A DNA stretch of 5,153 bases from Clostridiales bacterium (GCA_003446975.1 DMAP01000388.1:1-5153); one strand, 5' to 3'. Shown: positions 1-5,131, counted from the first letter of the stretch. A program made the numbers and translations. The notes: generated by a model not told the origin, from the sequence alone.

Positions 1-22
1 AGTTCGAATCTCTCCGGGGGCA
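1..22 (+). tRNA. 3' end of a tRNA gene (partial, identity uncertain)
   Basis: The first bases read as a T arm followed by the 3' acceptor strand. The T loop is TTCGAAT at 3-9, flanked by AG and CTCTC, then CGGGGGC (15-21) and discriminator A22. The following bases are CTT, so CCA is not encoded. The missing 5' acceptor strand would be GCCCCCG. The sequence resembles a tRNA-Arg tail most, but the anticodon lies outside the window and other identities are possible. The gene reads towards the integrase gene, the usual arrangement for a tRNA used as an integration target. Confidence 0.75.
1..22. other. Probable attachment site (att) at tRNA 3' end
   Basis: Tyrosine integrases of this kind commonly recombine within tRNA 3' ends and rebuild the gene with an identical segment. 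Here the tRNA tail lies 90 bp from the stop of int, with only terminator and repeat sequence between. This makes it the likely left junction of the element. The exact core cannot be set because the other junction is outside the window, and I see no second copy of the tRNA tail here. Confidence 0.55.
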
Positions 23-49
23 CTTGATATAGTGGTAAATAAGCCGCTA

Positions 50-67
50 ACCCCCACATATAGGGGT
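50..67. repeat. Short inverted repeat next to tRNA
   Basis: ACCCC (50-54) is complementary to GGGGT (63-67) with an 8-base loop. It lies between the tRNA end and the terminator. It could be part of tRNA 3' trailer processing or termination, or of the attachment region. It is short and may be incidental. Confidence 0.35.
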
Positions 68-70
68 CAA

Positions 71-102
71 AAGGGTCTTTCAGGAATGAGGACTCTTTTT
101 TT
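71..102 (+). terminator. Rho-independent terminator downstream of the tRNA
   Basis: Bases 71-82 pair with 87-97 around a GGAA loop, including two G-T wobbles and one bulged T. The stem is followed by T98-T102, within a run of seven T (96-102). This fits termination of the + strand tRNA transcript before it enters int antisense. On the - strand the stem is followed by only four T, so it may also weakly stop transcription coming out of int. Confidence 0.65.
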
Positions 103-122
103 ACTGCAACCTTACTGCAACC
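101..122. repeat. Perfect 2 x 11 bp tandem repeat at the end of int
   Basis: The 11-mer TTACTGCAACC occurs at 101-111 and immediately again at 112-122. The second copy contains the int stop codon and the last codons (Leu-Gln). Short direct repeats between int and the crossover site are the usual form of arm-type binding sites for integrases with an N-terminal arm-binding domain, which this integrase appears to have. That role is inferred. Confidence 0.6.
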
Positions 123-1281
123 CAGTTTGATCCTCCACTTTTTCAAACAAATCATTCATTTCGATTATTGCAGTTATTTCGTCCATTTTCTCGGCGGCTT
201 CCTTTTGCATGCCTGGGATTGTATGGGAATACACATTCAAAGTCATGGCGGCATCAGAATGTCCAAGCCTTTCCTGGACAACTTTGATTGAGATCCCTTG
301 TTTCAACATCAGACTTGCAGCGGTATGTCGCAGGTCATGAAACCGAATATCTGGTATGTTTGCTTCTCGTAATAGTTCCTTAAATTGTCTGAGAAGATTA
401 CTTGGGTCTAAAGGCGATCCATGTGAGGATGGAAAAATAAGGTCATTATCTTGCCACTGCTTACCCATAAACTCTCTTTCAAATAATTGTCTTTTATAGT
501 GGTCTTTTAATGACGATACTGTTCCTGGCCCTAATAAAATCATCCTTCGGCCGGCAGCTGTTTTAGGGTCTGAAAACACCAATCCAGTCTTTTGAACTCG
601 CTGGACTTGCCGTTGAATATTTAGTTGATGAGTATCCCAGTTGAGATCGCTCCATTTCAAACCCAAAATTTCTCCCTCTCTAAGACCTGTGGTCACAGCC
701 AATTTGTATAAAGCTTCAAGCCTCTTCCCCTTCGCTGCTAAAAGTAATGATCTGACTTGATTCTCATCAAGTATTTTCATCTCGTTTTTTATTGCTTCCG
801 GTTTGTAAATTGCGTCAGATGGATTTCTATAGATAATGCCTAACTTTAATGCGTGGTTTAATGCGCAATGAAGCACAGAATGGATTAGCCTAACAGTTCT
901 GACACCAGTTCCTGAAGCTATCTTGCTATTATATAGAGCTTGAATATCAGCAGGCTTCAATTCATTAATATTTTTAGTTCCAAGAATTGGATTGATATGT
1001 AATTCAATAATTGATTTATATTGAAGCAGTGTTTTCGGTTTTATTGAATCCTTACGCGAAATAATCCATTCGTCTAAATACTTCGCTAATGTCAACTTTG
1101 GACCTGCATAGAATAGACCGGATTGGATTTTTTGTAGCGTCTCAATTCTCCAATTGTTTGCTTCTCTCATTGTTCGGAAATATTTTGTCACCCTTTTCCC
1201 TTCTACCGAAAGTTGGACCATATAAGTCCCATCTCTTCTTTTTGTAACACTTCCTTGGTTTTGACCACTTTTTTTTGCCAT
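112..1281 (-). CDS. int: Tyrosine recombinase / integrase
   Basis: A 389-aa tyrosine site-specific recombinase that would insert and excise the element at the tRNA. Residues 1-49 look like an arm-type DNA-binding domain (basic, beta-rich, with a GSVTKRRDGTY stretch). Residues about 60-147 are the SAM-like core-binding domain. The rest is the catalytic domain with Arg201 (TTGLREGE), a probable Lys240, His315 and Arg318 (HDLRH), His341 (LGHSD) and the nucleophile Tyr351. The catalytic set therefore appears complete, and the length is normal for phage and ICE integrases of the Tn916/lambda type. The ATG at 1281 was chosen because AAGGAGGT lies 4 nt from it (GGAGG core). The reading frame stays open to 1479, but that extension has no recognisable domain and overlaps xis. 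The stop lies in a tandem repeat next to the attachment site. It is the last gene of the replication-excision cluster and may also have its own promoter. Confidence 0.95.
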   Translation of the reverse strand: MAKKSGQNQGSVTKRRDGTYMVQLSVEGKRVTKYFRTMREANNWRIETLQKIQSGLFYAGPKLTLAKYLDEWIISRKDSIKPKTLLQYKSIIELHINPILGTKNINELKPADIQALYNSKIASGTGVRTVRLIHSVLHCALNHALKLGIIYRNPSDAIYKPEAIKNEMKILDENQVRSLLLAAKGKRLEALYKLAVTTGLREGEILGLKWSDLNWDTHQLNIQRQVQRVQKTGLVFSDPKTAAGRRMILLGPGTVSSLKDHYKRQLFEREFMGKQWQDNDLIFPSSHGSPLDPSNLLRQFKELLREANIPDIRFHDLRHTAASLMLKQGISIKVVQERLGHSDAAMTLNVYSHTIPGMQKEAAEKMDEITAIIEMNDLFEKVEDQTGLQ

Positions 1282-1284
1282 CTT

Positions 1285-1292
1285 ACCTCCTT
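1285..1292 (-). promoter_or_regulatory. Ribosome binding site that fixes the int start
   Basis: AAGGAGGT on the - strand, with the GGAGG core 4 nt before the ATG at 1281. This near-perfect site selects the 389-aa start over the in-frame ATG at 1479. Confidence 0.85.
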
Positions 1293-1300
1293 CTATTGAA

Positions 1301-1328
1301 TCTATATATTGTTTATGATTAATTTCAA
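1301..1328 (-). promoter_or_regulatory. Possible int promoter
   Basis: TTGAAA (1328-1323) and TATAGA (1306-1301) on the - strand are separated by 16 nt. The predicted start is near 1294, just before the int ribosome binding site. The region is AT-rich, so chance matches are easy. If real, int could be made independently of the upstream primase-xis transcript. Confidence 0.35.
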
Positions 1329-1358
1329 AACATGGTAAATCAAACAAATGAAGACCAC

Positions 1359-1393
1359 CCGTAAACATTGGATTGAGAATCCCATGTTTACGG
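1359..1393 (-). repeat. Strong hairpin between xis and int
   Basis: CCGTAAACAT (1359-1368) is the exact inverse of ATGTTTACGG (1384-1393). After a single T/C mismatch, GGATT (1370-1374) pairs with AATCC (1378-1382) across a 3-nt loop. The result is a 15-bp stem in 35 bases. In transcription direction it starts at the xis stop codon, and its 5' arm contains the TAA. No T run follows on either strand, so it is not a typical intrinsic terminator. It could be an mRNA-processing or stability element that separates xis from int expression, or a protein-binding palindrome. Confidence 0.7.
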
Positions 1394-1603
1394 TCCACCA
1401 TGCATTGGCAATGTGCTCGTATCAATAAAAGCTTCAATAGCAGATTGACGAGCTCGAACCAAACGACCCATTTTGACAATGGGAAAATCCCCTCTACGCA
1501 TCATCAAATAAACTTGAGGTTTGCTGACCTTTAAAAGTCGAGCAATATCTTGTGCATTCAATAATTTGTCAGAATAGCTTGGAATTAATTCAAAATTATT
1601 CAT
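1388..1603 (-). CDS. xis: Excisionase-like helix-turn-helix DNA-binding protein
   Basis: A 71-aa protein with the HTH_17 / MerR-like fold typical of recombination directionality factors. Residues about 15-37 form the helix-turn-helix (NAQDIARLLKVSKPQVYLMM). They are followed by a wing with RRGDFPIVKMGR (36-47) and a C-terminal helix. Such proteins bend the attachment DNA and steer the partner integrase towards excision. The ATG at 1603 is preceded by AAGGAG with 6-nt spacing and is preferred over an in-frame ATG at 1639, which lies inside the primase gene and has no good site. The start overlaps the last 8 bp of the primase gene, which points to translational coupling. Int follows after 106 bp. 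Some HTH_17 proteins are transcription regulators, so the excisionase role rests on context. Confidence 0.85.
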   Translation of the reverse strand: MNNFELIPSYSDKLLNAQDIARLLKVSKPQVYLMMRRGDFPIVKMGRLVRARQSAIEAFIDTSTLPMHGGP

Positions 1604-3752
1604 AGTTTTCTCCTTGTATTTTGTTTTGGTGTTGCACAATTGCAGACGAATTTGGCTGTGCTTCCCATAAAATTTTCAAATCTTCTGGTAAAGGAAGAAT
1701 TGAATCATCCTCAGGAATTATTTTCCCTAATACAATCTTGGATCTTTTTCCTTTTTGAGTCTCTAAATTCTCCAAATATCCCATTCTGATAGCTTGTTTC
1801 AGTCTCCTACTTGTTGAAGAGGTATCCAAGCCCAGTGCATTGGCAATAGTTGTATTATCTAAAAAGCTTTGACGATTATTATTCTTATCGATAAACGAAC
1901 TTACCAAGCTACTATCGCCAGAATTTAAAAGCTTGTCTACAACAGCCACAGTCTCCCGAATTATTGGCTTTATTGAACTTTCAGCACCTTCATTAATCTT
2001 TACTGAAATTAAGTCGTAAGCTAAGGCATAATCATCAAGAGTGGCGACAATGGAACCATTTGCATCAATTTCCCTCTGTTGCTGATAAAGAATTGCGATT
2101 ATTTTTATTAAGCTTAGTAATACAGAAAAATCTCTGCGAAGGCGGACCGCAGATGGTCTTGTTTGTTCTGCCAGGACTTTAGCATAACGAATTACAACTT
2201 TCTTGTTACCCTTTTTTTCAATCCACACCTGGTAATCAATGAAATTCTCAAGCAACGGTGTTTCCCTTTCCAATCCCATGGAACTCTCGGCAATTTTCAT
2301 CATGATCTGTTTGGTCTGGTCTCGATCATCAGAAATATCGATAGAGACAAGTCTTGTCTCATTTTCCGGATGTAACTGGATTTGGGTTGTTGTCGTAATA
2401 AAGCCTGTCGGCCCTTTTTTCTCCAGGCATTTCCCCTGATTCCCATGCTCTGTACTTTCAACTGTCATATGCTTTATTTGACCTTCGCTAAGTAAGATGC
2501 GAATGAGATAGGAGATGAACTCGTCAGACATGCCCACAGCTTCACCTATGATTAAGAACCGGTGTTCAAATGATTCCTCGGTATAAAAGAGGGCTTTATC
2601 ACTCATTGAGGAAATATCAAAGTAAGCGCTTCTGGGGAAGAATTCCAACACTTTTTCCAGGATATAGGACTTTCCAACGCTTGATGTCCCCTTAATTGCC
2701 ATGGATATCGGTTTATCTAAAATTCGAGAAGTCAAAGCCAAATAAATCAGTTGGATAGTATTCTCTTCACCAACGATTCCGAGTGTTCTACAGAGTCTGA
2801 CAACTTCTGTCAAAATATCCTTCGCACCTATAATGACTGCTTTTTCGGATAAGTCTTCGATTTCTTTTTTTGTTTCTTCATCAATAATTTTTGAGAATGG
2901 AATCGCAGATTCTAGTGTATTTGACATCAGTGCTTGTATATTATCCCCAACAATATGACATTCACTGATGTCCTTGCGATTATCCGGAGGAAAAATCACC
3001 CATGCATCAGGAATATCGTTACCTATTCGTCGAACAAACATCGTTCCATCCTCATCATGCTCTTGCCACAGATAGACCTTTTTCCCAGCCAGATAATCTT
3101 TCCAATCAGCCTTCCAAGTTGATGCATCAGGGACGCCAAGTGCAGGAAAACCATAGAACCAAAGAGTTTGAGCATTCGTCTCTCCATCAACAAGAATAAT
3201 CATGTCCCCGTGATCTCCATTAATAATGCAATCCTGCAATGGTTTGCCCGTCCACCAGAGACCATATAGTGTTGGGCGACTCCCCGGGGCCCATAATAAG
3301 CTATTGAAACCATTCAAGGATGTCCGAATGCGAGTACCAACCCTCTTGCCATCTTGGTTAAAGTAAGGGCTGAGTAGCTGTGGGACACCTTTTTGGTTTC
3401 GTTCGTGGACCTGCAAAGATTGTAAGAAATCCAGAGGCAGTTTTTTAGCCTCAGAATAATCCTGAAGAGTGATCCCAGTGAATTTGTTCTTGGGTAATCT
3501 TGAATCTTTAATAATCCCCAATTTTTGTCCTAGTTCAAAGATACTGCCATTGATTCCACACATATGGCAGTTGAAGCCTTGCTCATTGAAAGAAAAACTA
3601 CCGACCTGCTCTTCATCATGAAAAGGGCAGAGAGCCCAATATTCACCTGTGTGATCCGGATATGCCGACTTTTCACCAAGAGGAGGTCTTAGTCTTTCAA
3701 TAATGTCCTTGAAAAGCTCTTTTTGATCTGATGTATTTGTGTTAAAATTCAT
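1596..3752 (-). CDS. Replication protein: CHC2 zinc finger, TOPRIM-like primase region, AAA+ ATPase and winged helix
   Basis: A 718-aa multidomain replication protein, probably priming and unwinding the excised element. Residues 42-65 form a DnaG/CHC2-type zinc finger (Cys42, His45, Cys62, Cys65). Residues about 184-265 are TOPRIM-like (VDGET at 188-192 and EHDEDG at 231-236). Residues about 345-475 are a P-loop ATPase with Walker A GTSSVGKS (355-362), a Walker B-like strand ending in IIGEA (401-405), a sensor-like GFITTTT (450-456) and NETRL (464-468), where Arg467 may be an arginine finger. Residues about 605-675 resemble a winged helix. The layout matches primase-helicase fusions of phages, plasmids and integrative elements. 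The ATG at 3752 has AGGAGG 5 nt upstream. The gene overlaps xis by 8 bp and follows a structured 132-nt leader. The TOPRIM acidic residues differ from consensus, so primase activity is less certain than ATPase activity. Confidence 0.88.
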   Translation of the reverse strand: MNFNTNTSDQKELFKDIIERLRPPLGEKSAYPDHTGEYWALCPFHDEEQVGSFSFNEQGFNCHMCGINGSIFELGQKLGIIKDSRLPKNKFTGITLQDYSEAKKLPLDFLQSLQVHERNQKGVPQLLSPYFNQDGKRVGTRIRTSLNGFNSLLWAPGSRPTLYGLWWTGKPLQDCIINGDHGDMIILVDGETNAQTLWFYGFPALGVPDASTWKADWKDYLAGKKVYLWQEHDEDGTMFVRRIGNDIPDAWVIFPPDNRKDISECHIVGDNIQALMSNTLESAIPFSKIIDEETKKEIEDLSEKAVIIGAKDILTEVVRLCRTLGIVGEENTIQLIYLALTSRILDKPISMAIKGTSSVGKSYILEKVLEFFPRSAYFDISSMSDKALFYTEESFEHRFLIIGEAVGMSDEFISYLIRILLSEGQIKHMTVESTEHGNQGKCLEKKGPTGFITTTTQIQLHPENETRLVSIDISDDRDQTKQIMMKIAESSMGLERETPLLENFIDYQVWIEKKGNKKVVIRYAKVLAEQTRPSAVRLRRDFSVLLSLIKIIAILYQQQREIDANGSIVATLDDYALAYDLISVKINEGAESSIKPIIRETVAVVDKLLNSGDSSLVSSFIDKNNNRQSFLDNTTIANALGLDTSSTSRRLKQAIRMGYLENLETQKGKRSKIVLGKIIPEDDSILPLPEDLKILWEAQPNSSAIVQHQNKIQGENYE
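1610..1615 (-). promoter_or_regulatory. Ribosome binding site that fixes the xis start
   Basis: AAGGAG on the - strand, 6 nt before the ATG at 1603, lying within the 3' end of the primase gene. It supports the 71-aa form over the form starting 12 codons upstream. Confidence 0.75.
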
Positions 3753-3757
3753 GAAGG

Positions 3758-3763
3758 CCTCCT
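3758..3763 (-). promoter_or_regulatory. Ribosome binding site of the primase gene
   Basis: AGGAGG on the - strand, 5 nt before the ATG at 3752. It confirms the start and sits at the end of the structured leader, so pairing in the leader could in principle affect access to it. Confidence 0.8.
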
Positions 3764-3784
3764 ATACAGGCTCGTAATAGAATT

Positions 3785-3819
3785 TGCCGATGAGATTCCT
3801 TGCCCGGAGTAAATCGGCA
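3785..3819. repeat. Inverted repeat in the primase leader (proximal)
   Basis: TGCCGAT (3785-3791) and ATCGGCA (3813-3819) are perfect inverse copies separated by 21 bases. On the + strand the right arm is followed by TTTTTATT, so it could be a weak terminator of antisense transcription. On the - strand it forms part of the leader just upstream of the primase ribosome binding site. Confidence 0.45.
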
Positions 3820-3827
3820 TTTTTATT

Positions 3828-3858
3828 ACTTGTATCTCTAGCTTATAGAGACACAAGT
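3828..3858. repeat. 13-bp inverted repeat in the primase leader (distal)
   Basis: ACTTGT (3828-3833) pairs with ACAAGT (3853-3858), and TCTCTA (3835-3840) pairs with TAGAGA (3846-3851), with one A/C mismatch between the blocks and a 5-nt loop. It lies between the 23-aa ORF and the primase gene. It could be an RNA hairpin, an operator, or part of a replication origin next to the replication gene. No T run follows on the - strand. Confidence 0.6.
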
Positions 3859-3884
3859 GTCGGTCAGAATAAATTGTCGTTAAC

Positions 3885-3956
3885 CTAGGCTTCTGCATTG
3901 TTATATTCCTCATCTACCAAAACTGATATTTCTTCGTTATAAAATTTGTATTTCAT
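3885..3956 (-). CDS. Possible 23-aa peptide or leader peptide upstream of the primase
   Basis: An ORF of 23 codons plus stop begins with ATG at 3956, preceded by AGGAGGT with 4-5 nt spacing, as strong a site as those of the confirmed genes. The predicted peptide, MKYKFYNEEISVLVDEEYNN plus Ala-Glu-Ala, is acidic, has no membrane segment and matches no family I know. It starts 54 bp after the 61-aa gene and ends 132 bp before the primase ATG. The strong ribosome binding site is the main evidence. It may be a small element protein, or a leader peptide whose translation affects the hairpins downstream. Confidence 0.5.
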   Translation of the reverse strand: MKYKFYNEEISVLVDEEYNNAEA

Positions 3957-4010
3957 CAAAACCTCCTGTAGGCAATTTTTTGTTATAGTAGATCAATAAT
4001 ATAAATTTTC

Positions 4011-4196
4011 TCATTTTCCATCTTCATTTCTCTCATGTTCAGTAATCTCGACAAGGTCATTCTTGTTTCGCCTGTCCATCTCTAATCGAAAGATATGACG
4101 TAGCTGATCAGAAGGATTACGCAACTCTTCATTTGCCATTTCAAGTAATGCTGAATATTCATATTGTTCCAATGTCACCTCAATTCGTCTGACCAT
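4011..4196 (-). CDS. Small ribbon-helix-helix-like DNA-binding protein
   Basis: A 61-aa protein. Residues 3-9 (RRIEVTL) form a probable beta strand, residues 10-25 a first helix, and residues 28-44 a second helix after an Asn-Pro turn, followed by a charged tail. This is the pattern of CopG/Arc-type ribbon-helix-helix proteins, which bind DNA as dimers through the strand and often repress their own promoter. No toxin gene is adjacent, so an antitoxin role is not supported. The ATG at 4196 has AAGGAGGT just upstream. It is the first gene after the promoter at 4245-4274, and the 22-bp palindrome 26 bp before its start is a candidate target. The family assignment is by pattern only. Confidence 0.7.
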   Translation of the reverse strand: MVRRIEVTLEQYEYSALLEMANEELRNPSDQLRHIFRLEMDRRNKNDLVEITEHERNEDGK

Positions 4197-4214
4197 ATCG
4201 ACCTCCTTCTAAAT

Positions 4215-4243
4215 CAAAAAAGTGGTGTAATTGCTTACACCAC
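4215..4243 (-). terminator. Rho-independent terminator / palindrome upstream of the 61-aa gene
   Basis: GTGGTGTAA (4222-4230) and TTACACCAC (4235-4243) form a perfect 9-bp stem with a 4-nt loop. On the - strand it is followed directly by six T (4221-4216), fitting a terminator for the 192-aa regulator gene that ends 28 bp upstream. The predicted start of the next promoter falls inside the palindrome, so it could also be an operator. Confidence 0.7.
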
Positions 4244-4244
4244 C

Positions 4245-4274
4245 ATAATAGCCCGTAAAATTTACCGCTGTCAA
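4245..4274 (-). promoter_or_regulatory. Sigma70-type promoter of the replication-excision operon
   Basis: On the - strand, a perfect -35 TTGACA (4274-4269) is followed after 18 nt by TATTAT (4250-4245), one base from the -10 consensus. The predicted start is near 4238, giving a leader of about 42 nt before the 61-aa gene. The -35 overlaps the stop codon of the upstream regulator. It is the best promoter in the window and probably drives the 61-aa gene, the 23-aa ORF, the primase, xis and perhaps int. Confidence 0.7.
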
Positions 4275-4281
4275 TTTACCG
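4259..4281. repeat. Direct repeat across the operon -35 region
   Basis: AATTTACCG occurs at 4259-4267 and 4273-4281, a 14-bp period. One copy touches the -35 box and the other lies in the spacer. An 11-bp palindrome GTAAAATTTAC (4255-4265) overlaps the spacer copy. These are candidate binding sites for a regulator of the operon, such as one of the two DNA-binding proteins encoded alongside. Confidence 0.5.
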
Positions 4282-4849
4282 GATTTACTTTATTTTTGGT
4301 TTTCTTACGCTTTATCTTCAGGGGAACAATAGTTACACCATATATTTTACGAAGCTCAGATAGTCGATTGTAAATTGTTCTTGGAGAATAACTAAATCTT
4401 AATGCTATTTCTGGACCCTTATAACCCTGACTCCATAATTCAACCAGCTGTCGATTATAACCTTCGTCAGGTATTACCATCCAAGTTGGTATGTTAGCTG
4501 GTGGGTTACCGTCAGACACTTTTAGATACTTTTCTAAAAGTACATACAAATTAACCATCCAAAGAGAATAATCAGGATGGCTGGCAAAAACCTTTACTTC
4601 CAATGGGATCGCACTGTCTTCGTACTTACGGAAAACCTCAATGTAGCCATAATTGATATCTTCAACGGACCACGCTTGAGGTTCATAAACATACCCCCTC
4701 CAAGTTTTCTTATCATCTGTTACTTTTACCTCTAGGACAACCTGAGGTCTTACCTTAACCAATTCATCGAGATAACGGCCGACCAAATCTGTTATCACCT
4801 CAAGTGGTTCATCGAAACATCCGTGGAATATCAGCCGATCTTCTTTCAT
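4271..4849 (-). CDS. Putative transcriptional regulator with C-terminal helix-turn-helix and unrecognised N-terminal domain
   Basis: A 192-aa protein. Residues about 129-172 resemble a LuxR/sigma-region-4-like helix-turn-helix (QLVELWSQGYKGPEIALRF, then SPRTIYNRLSELRKIYG). The tail 179-187 is very basic (IKRKKTKNK). Residues 1-125 match no family I can name. They appear to mix strands and helices (VVLEVKVTD, GYIEVFRKY, PLEVKVFASHPDYSLWMVNL) and may form a sensory or dimerisation domain. No transmembrane segment is seen. The ATG at 4849 has no Shine-Dalgarno site, but a TATAAT ends 8 nt before it, suggesting a leaderless mRNA. The gene is followed by a terminator, and its stop overlaps the next promoter's -35. 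Its position suggests that it controls the replication-excision operon; that role is inference. Confidence 0.75.
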   Translation of the reverse strand: MKEDRLIFHGCFDEPLEVITDLVGRYLDELVKVRPQVVLEVKVTDDKKTWRGYVYEPQAWSVEDINYGYIEVFRKYEDSAIPLEVKVFASHPDYSLWMVNLYVLLEKYLKVSDGNPPANIPTWMVIPDEGYNRQLVELWSQGYKGPEIALRFSYSPRTIYNRLSELRKIYGVTIVPLKIKRKKTKNKVNPVN

Positions 4850-4857
4850 ATCAAACC

Positions 4858-4863
4858 ATTATA
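4858..4863 (-). promoter_or_regulatory. -10 element of a possible leaderless promoter
   Basis: A perfect TATAAT on the - strand (4863-4858) ends 8 nt before the regulator ATG at 4849. Transcription would start about 2 nt before the ATG. No convincing -35 is seen at 16-18 nt; the best candidate there is TTCGAA, part of a 10-bp palindrome AATTCGAATT. Confidence 0.5.
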
Positions 4864-4892
4864 AATTAGGATCCAATAATTCGAATTCATTC

Positions 4893-4932
4893 TTATTTGA
4901 TCTACACCTTCATGCAATCAAATAACATGCAA
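4893..4932. repeat. Interleaved inverted and direct repeats upstream of the regulator
   Basis: TTATTTGA (4893-4900) and TCAAATAA (4918-4925) are perfect inverse copies with a 17-bp gap. CATGCAA occurs at 4911-4917 and 4926-4932, a 15-bp period. The group lies 30-70 bp upstream of the TATAAT, where activators or repressors bind. The sequence is AT-rich and chance is possible. Confidence 0.4.
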
Positions 4933-4984
4933 CATATACAATCTTGTTCAAGCTTTCCAGTACAGAATTACCCACATGCTTGAT

Positions 4985-5131
4985 ATGGTGGAGAGAAAAG
5001 ATTTACAAACTCGAAAATTTTACGAATATTATGGAGTAGTTATAGCTGTGATAATCTTGTTCGCTGTGCTTCTGATAATTTCCATATTGGCAAGCAACTG
5101 CTCTGGTGTAACATTCCACAAAGCCAGATAG
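4985..5131 (+). CDS. Possible 48-aa single-pass membrane peptide (low confidence)
   Basis: A + strand ORF from ATG 4985 to TAG 5131, with an in-frame alternative ATG at 4976. The peptide has a charged N-terminus (MVERKDLQTRK), one long hydrophobic stretch at residues 17-36 (GVVIAVIILFAVLLIISILA) and a short polar tail, as in a small membrane protein. There is no Shine-Dalgarno site and no clear promoter, and it opposes every other protein gene in the window. It is antisense to the partial ORF at 5029-5153 and may be only its shadow. Confidence 0.25.
   Translation: MVERKDLQTRKFYEYYGVVIAVIILFAVLLIISILASNCSGVTFHKAR

Noticed and set aside
1359..1393. Intrinsic terminator after xis
   Set aside because: The stem is strong, but neither strand has a T run after it.
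1282..1479. 66-residue N-terminal extension of the integrase
   Set aside because: It overlaps xis in another frame, runs through the hairpin, has no ribosome binding site or integrase similarity, and the start at 1281 has a near-perfect site.
1604..1639. 12-residue N-terminal extension of the excisionase-like protein
   Set aside because: It lies within the primase gene without a good ribosome binding site; the ATG at 1603 has AAGGAG at 6 nt.
2163..3199. Several + strand ORFs of 62-70 codons opposite the primase gene
   Set aside because: They are antisense to conserved primase and ATPase domains, overlap each other and have no domain content.
3749..3820. Second 23-codon - strand ORF whose TGA overlaps the primase ATG
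   Set aside because: It has no ribosome binding site, its start lies in an inverted repeat, and its end simply reads through the primase Shine-Dalgarno sequence (Arg-Arg-Pro).
4011..4196. Toxin-antitoxin system based on the ribbon-helix-helix-like protein
   Set aside because: No toxin-like gene is adjacent; the next ORF encodes only 23 residues with no known toxin features.
4164..4373. + strand ORF of 69 codons
   Set aside because: It crosses the operon promoter and terminator and is antisense to the 61-aa gene and to the regulator's 3' end; it has no recognisable domain.
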